Of a DNA stretch of 64,000 nucleotides, positions 35,116-43,703 are shown in pieces. Position 1 is the first letter of the stretch. Each line of letters begins with the position of its first letter. This DNA is from Palsa-504 sp963787645 (GTDB lineage Bacteria; Actinomycetota; Actinomycetes; Streptosporangiales; Streptosporangiaceae). The stretch is taken from positions 1,240,001-1,304,000 of the forward strand of contig CAWBDS010000011.1 of assembly GCA_963787645.1 (NCBI GenBank), written 5' to 3'. Below the pieces are notes generated by a model. It searched no databases and was not told where the DNA came from. It was given only the letters and a program-made list of their open reading frames with translations. A program made the position numbers and the translations under genes.

Positions 35116-36474
35116 TTAGTTCCCGGCGAGCGCCAGCCGTACCTCGGCCGCGAGCTGGCCGACCACCTGCTCGGCCAGGACGGCGTCGGCGGCCTGGACC
35201 ATCAGCCGGATGGTCGGCTCGGTGCCGCTCGGCCGGACCAGCACCCGCCCGTTGCCGCCCAGCACCGACTCGGCCCGGGTCACCGCGGCGTCGACCTGCG
35301 GCCCCATACGCGACGCGTCACCGGGCACGTTGACCAGGACCTGCGGGTACTTGCGCATGATCTTGGCCGCCGCGGCCATCGGCAGCCCGAGCCGGTGCAC
35401 CGCCGCGAGCAGCTGCAGGCTGGTCAAGATCCCGTCGCCGGTGGTGGCGTGCTCGAGCAGGATGATGTGTCCGGACTGCTCCCCGCCCAGCACGTAACCG
35501 CCGTCCCGCATGGCCGCGGACACGTGCTTGTCGCCCACCGGGGTCTCGATGACCGCGATGCCGGTGTCGCGCATGGCCACGTGGAAGCCCTGGTTCGACA
35601 TCACCGTGACCACCACCGCGTCGCCGGCCAGCCGGCCCGCGTCGCGCAGCTCGGTGGCCAGCACGGCCAGGATCTGGTCGCCGTCCAGCGGCTGCCCGTC
35701 GGCGTCGACGGCCAGGCACCGGTCGGCGTCCCCGTCGTAGGCCACGCCCGCGTCCGCGTCGTGCTCGACCACCGCCGCGGCCAGCGTGCCCAGGCAGGTC
35801 GAGCCGTAGCCGGCGTTGATGTTCTGCCCGTCGGGTTCGGCGCCGATCGCGATGACCTCGGCTCCGGCCCGGGCCAGGACCTGGGGGGCCAGCCGGTAGG
35901 CCGCGCCGTGCGCGCAGTCGGCCACGATCCGCAGCCCGGCCAGCGCCGTGGCCGGGTCGCCGGGCAGCGTGGCCAGCAGGTGATCCAGGTACAGCTCCTG
36001 GGTGGCGCTGGCGTCGCTGACCCGGCCGAAGCTGGTGGTCGGGGTGGGGGCCGCGCCCAGCCGGTCCTCGATCTGGTCCTCGACCGCGTCCGGCAGCTTG
36101 ACCCCGCCGCGGCCGAAGAACTTGATCCCGTTGTCCTGGGCCGGGTTGTGACTGGCCGAGATGACCACCCCGAAGGCGGCGCCCAGGGCCTGGGTCAGGT
36201 AGGCCACGCCCGGCGTGGGGATGACCCCGAGCCGCAGGACGTCGACGCCCGCGCTGGCCAGCCCGGCCACCACCGCGGCCTCGAGGAACTCCCCGGAGGC
36301 CCGCGGATCCCGGCCCACCACGGCCACCGGGGGGACCGGGCGGGCGCCGCCGCCCAGGACGGCGGCGGCGGCCACGCTGAGGTCCAGAGCCAGGGAAGCG
36401 GTCAGATCGTGCCCGGCGACCCCCCGCACGCCGTCGGTACCGAAAAGACGGCCACGCTGACCCGATTCACCCAT
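35116..36474 (-). CDS. glmM: Phosphoglucosamine mutase
   Basis: 452 residues. It converts glucosamine-6-phosphate to glucosamine-1-phosphate for UDP-GlcNAc. The phosphoserine is S108 in SASHNP, the metal loop is DGDADR, the sugar loop GGEQSGH, and the phosphate-binding site RPSGTEPTIR. The neighbour glmS, found nearby in many actinomycetes, is not between glmM and alr here. It follows rpsI on the same strand after 52 bp. Confidence 0.95.
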   Translation of the reverse strand: MGESGQRGRLFGTDGVRGVAGHDLTASLALDLSVAAAAVLGGGARPVPPVAVVGRDPRASGEFLEAAVVAGLASAGVDVLRLGVIPTPGVAYLTQALGAAFGVVISASHNPAQDNGIKFFGRGGVKLPDAVEDQIEDRLGAAPTPTTSFGRVSDASATQELYLDHLLATLPGDPATALAGLRIVADCAHGAAYRLAPQVLARAGAEVIAIGAEPDGQNINAGYGSTCLGTLAAAVVEHDADAGVAYDGDADRCLAVDADGQPLDGDQILAVLATELRDAGRLAGDAVVVTVMSNQGFHVAMRDTGIAVIETPVGDKHVSAAMRDGGYVLGGEQSGHIILLEHATTGDGILTSLQLLAAVHRLGLPMAAAAKIMRKYPQVLVNVPGDASRMGPQVDAAVTRAESVLGGNGRVLVRPSGTEPTIRLMVQAADAVLAEQVVGQLAAEVRLALAGN

Positions 36475-36526
36475 GTCGCTCCCGGTCGTATGCGTTGACG
36501 TGTGGCTCGACAGGCGCGAGCGGGCT

Positions 36527-37069
36527 CTACCGCTTGGAGTACTGAGGCGCCTTGCGGGCCTTCTTCAGCCCGTACTTCTTGCGCTCCTTGACCCGGGCGT
36601 CCCGGGTCAGGAAGCCGGCCTTCTTCAGCGCGGGGCGGTTCTCCGGGTCGACCAGGGTCAGCGCGCGGGTCACGCCCAGGCGCAGCGCGCCGGCCTGACC
36701 GGTCACGCCGCCGCCGGTGATCAGGGCCACCACGTCGAACTTGCCCTCGGCGCCGAGCGTCACGAACGGCTCGTTGACCAGCTGCTGGTGCACCTTGTTG
36801 GGGAAGTACACGTCGAGCGTGCGCCCGTTGATCTGCCACTGGCCGGTCCCCGGGAGGATACGGACCCGGGCAATGGCCTCCTTGCGACGGCCGGTGCCCG
36901 CCGCGTTGCCGGTCACCACCGGGCGGCGGGTCACGGCCCGCGCCGGAGCGTCGGCACTCTCGGTGGTGTACTCCGACGGCGCGTCCGCGCCGTACTCCTC
37001 GTCCGTAAGGTCCGAAGTTTCTGCTTCGTCCTCGACGGCGGTCCCGCTTACGCCAGTGGGCTCAGCCAC
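36527..37069 (-). CDS. rpsI: 30S ribosomal protein S9
   Basis: 180 residues from GTG 37069. Residues 1-50 are an acidic extension (many D/E); the S9 domain starts at GTGRRKEAIARVRI, with ALITGGGVTGQAGALRLGVTRAL, and ends in the SKR tail that reaches the P-site tRNA. Co-transcribed with rplM (29-bp gap), as in most bacteria. Confidence 0.95.
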   Translation of the reverse strand: MAEPTGVSGTAVEDEAETSDLTDEEYGADAPSEYTTESADAPARAVTRRPVVTGNAAGTGRRKEAIARVRILPGTGQWQINGRTLDVYFPNKVHQQLVNEPFVTLGAEGKFDVVALITGGGVTGQAGALRLGVTRALTLVDPENRPALKKAGFLTRDARVKERKKYGLKKARKAPQYSKR

Positions 37070-37098
37070 GGTAATCCTCGTGCTTCCTTCTGATAGGT

Positions 37099-37542
37099 CT
37101 ACTGCTCGAGCTGGGTGATCTCGTACGGCTGAGGCTGCTGCGCCTGGTGCGGGTGATCCGGGCCCGCGTACACCTTGAGCTTGCTCAGCGTCTTGCGGCC
37201 GAGCGAGTTCTTGGGCAGCATGCCCCGGACCGCCTTCTCCACCGCCCGCTCGGGGTTGCTGGCCATCAAGCTCGCGTACGACACCGCCCGCAGGCCGCCC
37301 GGGTAACCGGAGTGCCGGTAGGCGTGCTTCTGTTCCAGCTTGTTGCCGGACAGCGCGACCTTGGCCGCGTTGACCACGATGACGAAGTCGCCGGTGTCGA
37401 TGTGGGGGGCGAAGATCGGCTTGTGCTTGCCGCGCAGCAGTACTGCCACGTGGCTGGCCAGGCGGCCGAGCACGACGTCGGACGCGTCGATGACGTGCCA
37501 CCGACGCGTTATGTCACTGTCCTTCGGGCTGAATGTGCGCAC
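37099..37542 (-). CDS. rplM: 50S ribosomal protein L13
   Basis: 147 residues. RRWHVIDASDVVLGRLAS and KHAYRHSGYPGGLRA are typical L13, and AVRGMLPKNSLGR is the RNA-binding loop. First gene of the rplM-rpsI-glmM run. It is divergent from the hypothetical membrane protein gene at 37785 with a 242-bp gap that should hold its promoter. Confidence 0.95.
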   Translation of the reverse strand: MRTFSPKDSDITRRWHVIDASDVVLGRLASHVAVLLRGKHKPIFAPHIDTGDFVIVVNAAKVALSGNKLEQKHAYRHSGYPGGLRAVSYASLMASNPERAVEKAVRGMLPKNSLGRKTLSKLKVYAGPDHPHQAQQPQPYEITQLEQ

Positions 37543-37784
37543 AGTCCTGAGCCTTCGCGTATGTATCGTGGTCTGGCCTTCACCTGCGAGCCGCTCTTAG
37601 GCGAGCCAATCGGTGCTGGCCGGGCAAGCGTGCCGCGCCCCGCTGATGTTCTTTGTGCTGAGCGCGGGCAGACGGCACGCCGCGTGCATGCCCGTAGCGC
37701 ATGACGCCCATGCAGCATACTCCGCTTCAGCCAGTGATGCCAAAGCGACGGCCTTGGCCCAGGCCCGGACGCTACCCTCATGCT

Positions 37785-39128
37785 ATGGACCATCAGGGCG
37801 GCAGGCCCAGTCGGCCAATCGCCGACCCGCGCCAGGCGCCCTGGCCGGACGCGGAGGACCCCAACGGCCCCGGCGAGCTGATCGGCCCCGGGCAGCTGCT
37901 CGGCCCCGGTACCGGCGGTTATCACGTGCTGGGCTCAGACGGCGGCGGCGGGTCGCAGCCGTTCGAGGGCGGTACCGGTTCACACCGCGCCCTGGGCGCG
38001 GGTCCGGGCGCGAGCCCGGGCACCGGCGCGAGCCCGGGCACCGGCGCGAGCCCGGGCACCGGCACCGGCGGGGCCCTGAGTTACGGCACGGGGGCGCAAC
38101 CGACCCTGGACCGGACCCCGGTGCGCGGGTTCCCGCCCGCCGCACCGCAGGGGTACCAGGGCCAGGCGACGCCGCCGCAGGGGTTCCAGCAGGCCCAGGG
38201 GTTCCAGCCCGCGCAGACGGCCCCGCAGGGGTTCCAGTCCGCGCAGACGGCGCCCCAGGGGTATCAGCAGGCGCAGACGCCGCCGCAGGGCTTCGGCGTG
38301 GCGGGCGACGAGCACGACGACGATCCGGTGGCGCCGGCCTCGATGGGACCTGGGGCGGGGCCAGGGCGGCGCGCGGCGCGGTCCGCCGGATCGTCGCGCG
38401 GTTCGTCCTCGTCGCGGAGGGCGTGGCTGGCCGTGGTGGCGGCGCTGGTCGTGGCGGCGGGCGCGTTCGCCGGGTACAAGTTCCTCTACGAGCCGCGGGT
38501 GAACGCCCCGGTGCCCGCCTCGCTGCGGCTGCCGACCAACGCCCCCGGGTCGCCGGGCTTCGATCAGGCCCTGGGCAAGTGGCAGCACATCGGGACCCGG
38601 TCTCAGGATCCCGAGCCGCTGACCCTGGCGCAGCTGTTCCCGCCGCAGTTCGAGCTGAACGGCAGCTCGTATGAGCGGACCGCGGCCGCCGTGACCAAGG
38701 ACTGCACGCAGGCGGTGTACGGCTCGAACCTGCAGACCGCCCTGCGGTCGGGCCACTGCACCCAGGTGCTGCGGGCCAGCTACATCTCGGGTAACGGCAC
38801 CATGATGGGGACGGTCGGGGTGGCCAACCTGACCAGTTCCAGCGCCGCGCAGAAGGCAGGCAACACCACCGGGACGCAGCAGATCATCGCGCCGCTGGCC
38901 GGGCAGAAGGGCCCCACGGCCAAGCTCGGCAACGGCACCGGGGTGGTCCAGGCCGAGATCAAGGGGCACTACCTGATCTTGATGTGGGCCGAGTTCACCA
39001 ACCTCAAGTCGCCGTCCACGTCCGCCCAGCGCCAGCAGCTCGAGCAGTTCGCGGCGAACCTGGTCATCGGGAGCGCCAACATCAACCTCAGCACCCGGAT
39101 GCTGACGGGGAAACCCGGAGCCTCCTAG
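37785..39128 (+). CDS. Single-pass membrane protein with repeat-rich cytoplasmic tail, unknown function
   Basis: 447 residues. 1-210: disordered, with three ASPGTG hexapeptides (18-bp units) and a Gln-rich PQGF/PQGY repeat. 213-235: TM helix flanked by SSSSRRAW. 236-447: extracytoplasmic domain with two Cys (KDCTQAVYG and GHCTQVLRA), MGTVGVANL and ILMWAEFTN. The outer domain resembles a family of actinobacterial paralogues of unknown role. ATG 37785 has no clear ribosome site; TACCCT 7-12 bp upstream could be a -10 giving a leaderless mRNA. Its end overlaps truA by 41 bp on the other strand. Confidence 0.7.
   Translation: MDHQGGRPSRPIADPRQAPWPDAEDPNGPGELIGPGQLLGPGTGGYHVLGSDGGGGSQPFEGGTGSHRALGAGPGASPGTGASPGTGASPGTGTGGALSYGTGAQPTLDRTPVRGFPPAAPQGYQGQATPPQGFQQAQGFQPAQTAPQGFQSAQTAPQGYQQAQTPPQGFGVAGDEHDDDPVAPASMGPGAGPGRRAARSAGSSRGSSSSRRAWLAVVAALVVAAGAFAGYKFLYEPRVNAPVPASLRLPTNAPGSPGFDQALGKWQHIGTRSQDPEPLTLAQLFPPQFELNGSSYERTAAAVTKDCTQAVYGSNLQTALRSGHCTQVLRASYISGNGTMMGTVGVANLTSSSAAQKAGNTTGTQQIIAPLAGQKGPTAKLGNGTGVVQAEIKGHYLILMWAEFTNLKSPSTSAQRQQLEQFAANLVIGSANINLSTRMLTGKPGAS
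38010..38063. repeat. Three perfect 18-bp repeats in the gene at 37785
   Basis: GCGAGCCCGGGCACCGGC occurs three times in direct succession and codes ASPGTG three times. A looser 30-bp-scale repeat of QGF/QGY-xxAQT units follows at about 38140-38292. Confidence 0.85.
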
Positions 39129-40164
39129 CCTGGGCGGCCCGCGCGGCCAATTCGGCGGGCGGCGGGTAACCGACCTCTTCCAGGCACAACCCGTGCGGCG
39201 CGACCACCCGCACCGCGGGGTCGCGGACGGCCGCGGCCAGGATCTCGGCGGGCCAGCCGGGCGGCCGGCGCCCCTCGCCCACGGCCAGCAGCGCACCGAC
39301 CAGCGCGCGCACCATGTTGTGGCAGAACGCGTCGGCGACCACGGTGGCGACCGCGACACCGTAGCGGGCGGCGCGGTCGCGGGCCTCGCGGCCGCCGGTC
39401 TCTTCGTTGGCGGCCTCGCCGTCGGCGGCCGGGCCGTCGCTGGCGCGGTGCCAGCTCAGGACGCGCAGGGTCCGGACCGTGGTCGCACCCTCCCGGCGCC
39501 GGCAGAAGGCGGCGAAGTCGTGCTCGCCGGTCAGGCCGACGGCCGCTTCGTTCATGGCCGCCAGGTCCAGCTCGCGCGGCACCCAGAGCGTCTCATGCCG
39601 GCGCAGCGGATCGGCCCGGGCCGGGTCGTCGCAGACGCGGTAGGAATAGCGGCGCCACAGCGCGGAGAAGCGGGCGTCGAAGCCGTCCGGAGCGGAGCCG
39701 ATGGCGTGCACGCGGATGTCGGCGGGCAGCGCGGCGGCCAGCCGGGCCAGCGGCCCGGTCCGGTGACCGGCGCTGTGGCTGGCGTCGTGGCTGGGGCGGT
39801 GGCTGGCGTCGTGACCGGCGCTGGGGCTGGCGTCGTGGCTGGCGTCGTGGCTGGCGCTGGGGCTGGCCAGGGTGGCCCAGGCGGCGGCGGGCACGTCGGC
39901 GTGGACGACCTGGCCGCGGGCGTGCACCCCGGCGTCGGTGCGCCCGGCGACGGTCAGGGCCAGCGGGTTCTGGGGGCCGGGGCCGGCCTCGGGGAGCCGC
40001 AGCACCCGGCCCAGCGCCACGGCCAGGGTCTCCTGCACGGTGCGCCTGCCGGGCTGGGCGGCCCAGCCGGAAAATCCTGACCCGTCGTAGGCCAGATCAA
40101 TTCTGAGCCGAACGGACCGTGGTTCCTGCTCCAAGGCCACCTCAACCGATCCGGAGCCCAGCAT
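39088..40164 (-). CDS. truA: tRNA pseudouridine(38-40) synthase TruA with a repetitive insertion
   Basis: 358 residues, longer than the usual 250-290. The catalytic Asp is D77 in GRTDAGVH; RYSYRV and HNMVRALVGALL are family motifs. It isomerises U38-U40 in the tRNA anticodon arm. Residues 101-136 are an in-frame insertion of SHDA/SPSA/GHDA tetrapeptides, encoded by 12-bp repeats, in a loop between the first catalytic strand and PLARLAAALPADIRV. A second Glu/Asp/Ala-rich insert lies near residue 250. The 3' end overlaps the gene at 37785. Confidence 0.9.
   Translation of the reverse strand: MLGSGSVEVALEQEPRSVRLRIDLAYDGSGFSGWAAQPGRRTVQETLAVALGRVLRLPEAGPGPQNPLALTVAGRTDAGVHARGQVVHADVPAAAWATLASPSASHDASHDASPSAGHDASHRPSHDASHSAGHRTGPLARLAAALPADIRVHAIGSAPDGFDARFSALWRRYSYRVCDDPARADPLRRHETLWVPRELDLAAMNEAAVGLTGEHDFAAFCRRREGATTVRTLRVLSWHRASDGPAADGEAANEETGGREARDRAARYGVAVATVVADAFCHNMVRALVGALLAVGEGRRPPGWPAEILAAAVRDPAVRVVAPHGLCLEEVGYPPPAELAARAAQARRLRVSPSASGC
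39757..39864. repeat. 12-bp repeat array inside truA
   Basis: Nine 12-bp units (for example CTGGCGTCGTGG on the plus strand) give a His-rich tetrapeptide series on the coding strand. The number of bases is a multiple of three and the TruA frame continues on both sides. Confidence 0.88.
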
Positions 40165-40176
40165 GGAGATAGGTCA

Positions 40177-40216
40177 ATGGGCCGTCGTACCAGTAAGAGC
40201 TGGTACGACGGCCCAT
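40177..40216. terminator. Perfect 17-bp hairpin after rplQ
   Basis: ATGGGCCGTCGTACCAG (40177-40193) pairs exactly with 40200-40216 around a 6-nt loop. It lies between rplQ and truA on the minus strand and is a strong candidate for the end of the alpha-operon transcript. Confidence 0.75.
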
Positions 40217-40244
40217 CCACCCGGTTGGGTAACGCCGTGCGGGG

Positions 40245-40895
40245 TTAGGCGTCTGCGTCCTCGTCGTCGTCCGCGGCTTCGTCGCTGGCCTCGTCGGCTT
40301 CGTCGGCTTCGTCGGCGAGGTCGTCGGTGTCCTCGGCCTCGCCCTCTTCGGGCACCACGGGCGCCTCGCGGGTCGCGGCCTCGGGCGCTTCGGTGGCGTC
40401 GGTCTCCGTCTCAGCCTCCGAGTCGGCAGCGACCGCGGTGGCCGTGGTGGCGGCGGGCGCGGCGGCCGTGGTGGCGGCGGCCGCGGCGGCCGCGGAGTCG
40501 GCGCGGCGGGTCCGGCGGCGGGGCTTGGCCGCCACCGGCTCGCCGCGGACCAGCTCGATAACCGCCATCGCCGCGTTGTCACCCTTGCGCGGGCCGATCT
40601 TGGTGATGCGGGTGTAGCCGCCGTCGCGCTCGGAGAACTCGGGGGCGATCTCGGTGAACAGCTGGTGGACCACGCCCTTGTCCGTGACCACGGTCAGCAC
40701 GTGCCGACGGGCGTGCATGTCACCGCGCTTGGCGAAGGTGATCAGCCGCTCTGCGACCGGCCGCAGCCGCTTGGCCTTGGCCTCGGTCGTGGTGATCCGG
40801 CCGTGCTGGAACAGCGCGGTGGCCAGGTTGGCCAGGATGTGCCGCTGGTGGGCAGCACTGCCGCCCAGGCGGTGCCCCTTGGTGGGCGTGGGCAT
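40245..40895 (-). CDS. rplQ: 50S ribosomal protein L17 with long acidic tail
   Basis: 216 residues. The L17 core is 1-125 (GHRLGGSAAHQRHILANLATALFQHGRI and YTRITKIGPRKGDNAAMA). Residues 130-216 are Ala/Glu/Asp-rich and disordered, longer than in most bacteria but common in actinobacteria. Last gene of the rpsM-rpsK-rpsD-rpoA-rplQ operon. Confidence 0.95.
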   Translation of the reverse strand: MPTPTKGHRLGGSAAHQRHILANLATALFQHGRITTTEAKAKRLRPVAERLITFAKRGDMHARRHVLTVVTDKGVVHQLFTEIAPEFSERDGGYTRITKIGPRKGDNAAMAVIELVRGEPVAAKPRRRTRRADSAAAAAAATTAAAPAATTATAVAADSEAETETDATEAPEAATREAPVVPEEGEAEDTDDLADEADEADEASDEAADDDEDADA

Positions 40896-40931
40896 ACGGA
40901 TCTCTCCTTGGTCTACGTGGCGGGTGCCACG

Positions 40932-41942
40932 TCAGTACTGCTCGGTCTCCACGTAGCTCTCGTCGTCGTCGTAGCCGCCGACCGCGGTGCTCGGGTCGAA
41001 TCCAGGCGGCGAGTCCTTGAGCGACAGGCCCATGTCAATGAGCTTCTGCTTGACTTCCTCGATCGACTTGGCGCCGAAGTTCCGGATGTCGAGCAGGTCC
41101 TGCTCGCTGCGCCCGACCAGCTCGCCGACCGTGTGGATGCCCTCGCGCTTGAGGCAGTTGTAGGACCGGACGGTGAGGTTGAGGTCCTCGATCGGCAGGG
41201 CCAGGTCCGCAGCCAGCGCGGCGTCGGTCGGCGACGGGCCGATGTCGATGCCCTCGGCGTCGACGTTGAGCTCGCGGGCCAGCCCGAACAGCTCGACCAG
41301 CGTCTTGCCCGCGCTGGCTACCGCGTCCCGCGGCCGCATGCACGGCTTGGTCTCCACGTCGAGGATGAGCCGGTCGAAGTCGGTGCGCTGCTCGACGCGG
41401 GTGGCCTCCACCTTGTAGGTCACCCGCAGCACGGGCGAGTAGATGGAGTCGATCGGCACCCGGCCGATCTCCTGGCCGGGCTGCTTGTTCTGGGTGGCCG
41501 AGACGTAGCCGCGGCCACGCTCCACGGTCAGCTCCATCTCGAGCTTGCCCTTGCCGTTCAAGGTGGCGACGTGCAGTTCGGGGTTGTGCACCTCGACGCC
41601 GGCCGGCGGGGCGATGTCGGCCGCGGTCACCTCACCCGGGCCCTGCTTGCGCAGGTACATCACCACGGGCTCGTCGTGCTCGGAGGAGACCACCAGTTCC
41701 TTGAGGTTCAGGATGATGTCGGTGACGTCTTCCTTCACGCCCGGGACGGTGGAGAACTCGTGCAGGACGCCTTCGATCCTGATGCTGGTCACGGCCGCGC
41801 CGGGAATGGAGGACAGGAGCGTCCGCCGCAGCGAGTTGCCGATGGTGTAGCCGAAACCCGGCTCCAGCGGTTCGATGACGAACCGGGACCGGAATTCGTC
41901 GACCTGCTCCTCGGCGAGCGAGGGGCGCTGAGCGATGAGCAT
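40932..41942 (-). CDS. rpoA: RNA polymerase alpha subunit
   Basis: 336 residues. N-terminal dimerisation domain (FVIEPLEPGFGYTIGNSLRRTLLSSIPG), a flexible linker, and a C-terminal domain with helix-hairpin-helix (NCLKREGIHTVGEL and NFGAKSIEEVKQKL) that contacts UP elements and activators. The tail is acidic and Tyr-rich. Between rpsD and rplQ as expected. Confidence 0.97.
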   Translation of the reverse strand: MLIAQRPSLAEEQVDEFRSRFVIEPLEPGFGYTIGNSLRRTLLSSIPGAAVTSIRIEGVLHEFSTVPGVKEDVTDIILNLKELVVSSEHDEPVVMYLRKQGPGEVTAADIAPPAGVEVHNPELHVATLNGKGKLEMELTVERGRGYVSATQNKQPGQEIGRVPIDSIYSPVLRVTYKVEATRVEQRTDFDRLILDVETKPCMRPRDAVASAGKTLVELFGLARELNVDAEGIDIGPSPTDAALAADLALPIEDLNLTVRSYNCLKREGIHTVGELVGRSEQDLLDIRNFGAKSIEEVKQKLIDMGLSLKDSPPGFDPSTAVGGYDDDESYVETEQY

Positions 41943-42007
41943 GAATGTGTTCCTTTCCGACGCCCGCTATATGACAGTCGGGGTTTCCTGCTGTGTTTTC
42001 CCGTCGG

Positions 42008-42027
42008 CCGGCTCCAGGCGGAGCCGG
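42008..42027. terminator. Hairpin between rpsD and rpoA
   Basis: CCGGCTCC and GGAGCCGG arms with a 4-nt AGGC loop in the 100-bp gap. Could be a partial terminator or processing site that tunes rpoA relative to the upstream ribosomal genes. Confidence 0.4.
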
Positions 42028-42044
42028 GACGTATTCCTTCGGTA

Positions 42045-42671
42045 TTACTTCGAGTAGAACTCGACGATGAGCTGTTCCTGGACCTGGGTGTCGATCTGGG
42101 CCCGGACCGGCAGCGCGTGGACCAGGATGCGCATCTGGTCCGAGACCACCTCGAGCCAGGCCGGCACGGGGCGCTCGCCGATCTCGGCCTGCGCCACGAT
42201 GAACGGGGTCAGCTCGCGGGCCTTCGCGGTCACCTCGACGATGTCGTTCTCGCTGACCCGGTAGGACGGGATGTCGACCTTCTTGCCGTTCACCGTGAAG
42301 TGGCCGTGGCGGACCAGCTGGCGGGCCATGTCGCGGCTCTTGGCGAAGCCGGCCCGGAACACGATGTTGTCCAGGCGGCGCTCCAGCAGCTGGAGCATGG
42401 TCTCGCCGGTCCGGCCGTGCTTCTTGGCCGCCTCGACGTAGTAGCCGTGGAACTGCTTCTCCAGGATGCCGTAGATCCGCTTGGCCTTCTGCTTCTCGCG
42501 GATCTGCTGCAGGAAGTCGCCTTCCTTGGGCCGGTTGCGGCCGTGCTCACCCGGCGGGTAGGGCCGGATCTCGATCGGGCACTTGGGCGAGTCGCACTTC
42601 GCGCCCTTCAGGAAGAGCTTGGTCTTTTCCCGGCGGCAGAGCTTGCAGTCCGCGCCTGTGTATCGAGCCAT
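42045..42671 (-). CDS. rpsD: 30S ribosomal protein S4 (zinc-binding type)
   Basis: 208 residues. An N-terminal zinc site with four Cys (CKLCRREKTKL and CDSPKC) marks the C+ form. The S4 RNA-binding domain follows (MLQLLERRLDNIVFRAGFAKS and ARQLVRHGHFTVNGKKV). An assembly initiator that binds 16S rRNA early, and an autoregulator in other bacteria. Confidence 0.96.
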   Translation of the reverse strand: MARYTGADCKLCRREKTKLFLKGAKCDSPKCPIEIRPYPPGEHGRNRPKEGDFLQQIREKQKAKRIYGILEKQFHGYYVEAAKKHGRTGETMLQLLERRLDNIVFRAGFAKSRDMARQLVRHGHFTVNGKKVDIPSYRVSENDIVEVTAKARELTPFIVAQAEIGERPVPAWLEVVSDQMRILVHALPVRAQIDTQVQEQLIVEFYSK

Positions 42672-42701
42672 AGTCTCGCTTATCTCCTCGTGGGCTCTGC
42701 G

Positions 42702-43109
42702 TCAGACCCGGCGCCGCTTGGGCGGCCGGCAGCCATTGTGCGGGACGGGGGTCATGTCCTGGATCGAACCGACCTCCAGCCCGGTCGCCTGCAGCGACCG
42801 GATGGCGGTCTCCCGGCCCGAGCCCGGGCCCTTGACGAAGACGTCGACCTTGCGCATGCCGTGCTCCATGGCCCGGCGCGCGGCGGCCTCGGCCGCCATC
42901 TGGGCCGCGTACGGGGTCGACTTGCGCGACCCCTTGAACCCGACCTGGCCCGCGGACGCCCACGAGATGACGTTGCCCGTCGGGTCGGTGATCGAGATGA
43001 TGGTGTTGTTGAACGTGCTCCTGATGTGGGCGTGCCCGTGGGCGATGTTCTTCCGCTCCTTGCGGCGCACCTTCTTCGCGGCGGCCTGCTGACGGCTCCT
43101 AGGCGGCAT
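42702..43109 (-). CDS. rpsK: 30S ribosomal protein S11
   Basis: 135 residues. KNIAHGHAHIRSTFNNTIISI, KGSRKSTPYAAQMAAE and PVPHNGCRPPKRRRV are the S11 landmarks. Platform protein near the mRNA exit. Arginine/lysine-rich N-terminus of about 15 residues. Confidence 0.96.
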   Translation of the reverse strand: MPPRSRQQAAAKKVRRKERKNIAHGHAHIRSTFNNTIISITDPTGNVISWASAGQVGFKGSRKSTPYAAQMAAEAAARRAMEHGMRKVDVFVKGPGSGRETAIRSLQATGLEVGSIQDMTPVPHNGCRPPKRRRV

Positions 43110-43148
43110 GTGCTTCCTTCGAGGTGATCGGTCCCTGCGGACTACTCA

Positions 43149-43529
43149 TTACTTCTTGCCGGCCTTCTTCTTGCCGGCCACCGTCTTCTTCTTGCCCTTG
43201 CGGGTACGCGCGTTGGTCTGCGTGCGCTGCCCGTGTACCGGGAGCCCGCGGCGGTGCCGGATGCCCTGGTAGCAGCCGATCTCGACCTTGCGCCTGATGT
43301 CGGCCTGGACCTCGCGGCGCAGGTCACCTTCGACCTGGTAGGTGGCGTCGATCCAGTCGCGGAGCCTGATCAGCTCCTCGTCGGTCAGGTTGTGGACGCG
43401 GGTGTCGCCGCTGACCCCGGTGGCCTGCAGCGTCTGCAGCGCCCGGGTGCGGCCGATCCCGTAGATATAGGTGAGCGCGACCTCCAGCCGCTTATCGCGG
43501 GGGAGGTCGACGCCAGAAAGCCTGGCCAT
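43149..43529 (-). CDS. rpsM: 30S ribosomal protein S13
   Basis: 126 residues. MARLSGVDLPRDKRLEVAL and YIYGIGRTRA form the N-terminal helix-two-turn-helix; RHRRGLPVHGQRTQTNARTR is the tRNA-contacting tail, which ends in Lys-rich sequence. First gene of the alpha-type cluster. The 174-bp gap to rpmJ upstream shows no gene and may hold a promoter. Confidence 0.96.
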   Translation of the reverse strand: MARLSGVDLPRDKRLEVALTYIYGIGRTRALQTLQATGVSGDTRVHNLTDEELIRLRDWIDATYQVEGDLRREVQADIRRKVEIGCYQGIRHRRGLPVHGQRTQTNARTRKGKKKTVAGKKKAGKK

Positions 43530-43703
43530 GTACGGGCAGTTCTCCTTCGTCGGGCGGAGGTCCTGCGCGCCGCCCCCAGGCCCTGCCCGGACCTGGCCCC
43601 GGCCTCCGTCCGGGGGTCGCCGCCCTCGCGGGCGGTCTGCGGCGCGTGTCCAGCTTTAATTGTCTGGCTCAGTGAGCGTCTGTAATTGTGCGTCTGTGCT
43701 GCA

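Noticed and set aside
32796..35333. 845-codon open frame antisense to alr and nnr
   Set aside because: Shadow of two certain genes, with Gly/Gln/Arg-rich sequence and no domain pattern.
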